DNA of 9,119 bases from JBBDXI01 sp040902425 (lineage in GTDB: Bacteria; Planctomycetota; Phycisphaerae; Phycisphaerales; UBA1924), in NCBI GenBank assembly GCA_040902425.1, contig JBBDXI010000002.1:1-9119 (forward strand), read 5' to 3'. Position 1 is the first letter of the stretch, and each line of letters opens with the position of its first letter. Positions 8,108-9,119 of the stretch are shown one piece after another. The position numbers were made by a program, and so were the translations under genes. The notes beneath the pieces are model-generated. The model saw only the letters and a program-made list of their open reading frames with translations, was not told where the DNA came from and searched no databases.

Positions 8108-9119
<1,012 letters not shown>

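Overview
This window is GC-rich bacterial DNA holding the ribosomal-protein/RNA-polymerase cluster rplK-rplA-rplJ-rplL ... rpoB-rpoC on the + strand. A membrane glycosyltransferase gene runs divergently off the left edge. The RpoB N-terminus, the type of GT-C neighbour and the many short hairpin repeats in the spacers all fit a member of the Planctomycetota. That placement rests on resemblance from memory, not on a search. The DNA shows no sign of being plasmid or phage.

Layout. 1-848 (- strand): start and middle of a GT39/ArnT-like polytopic membrane protein, broken by what looks like one missing base near 519. 849-1125: divergent spacer with a hairpin, a probable promoter and a 127-bp nested inverted-repeat element in the rplK leader. 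1126-2824: rplK, rplA and rplJ, packed 4 and 6 bp apart. 2825-3030: a 206-bp rplJ-rplL spacer filled almost end to end with three separate foldable elements. 3031-3408: rplL. 3409-3596: a hairpin, a rho-independent terminator and an 18-bp perfect palindrome. 3597-3857: a small unrecognised ORF. 3858-4190: an imperfect inverted repeat, a likely rpoB promoter and the rpoB leader. 4191-8000: complete rpoB. 8001-8107: spacer with hairpins. 8108-9119: rpoC, cut by the right edge.

How it works together. L11, L1, L10 and L7/L12 build the 50S L1 and L7/L12 stalks, and RpoB/RpoC form the RNA polymerase catalytic core. In the classic Escherichia coli arrangement nusG lies directly upstream of rplK, and rplL reads through an attenuator into rpoB. 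Here nusG and secE are not next to rplK. A true terminator follows rplL, and rpoB seems to have its own promoter, which resembles the one before rplK. The cluster therefore looks like two transcription units: rplKAJL and rpoBC.

The most interesting signal is in the spacers. The rplJ-rplL gap carries a 26-bp inverted repeat with one mismatch, a possible three-way-junction RNA with a GCAA tetraloop and an alternative fold, and a hairpin directly before the rplL Shine-Dalgarno sequence. Hairpins of the form CGGCTC-NNN-GAGCCG occur in three different spacers. No defence system, mobile gene, CRISPR array or tRNA was found.
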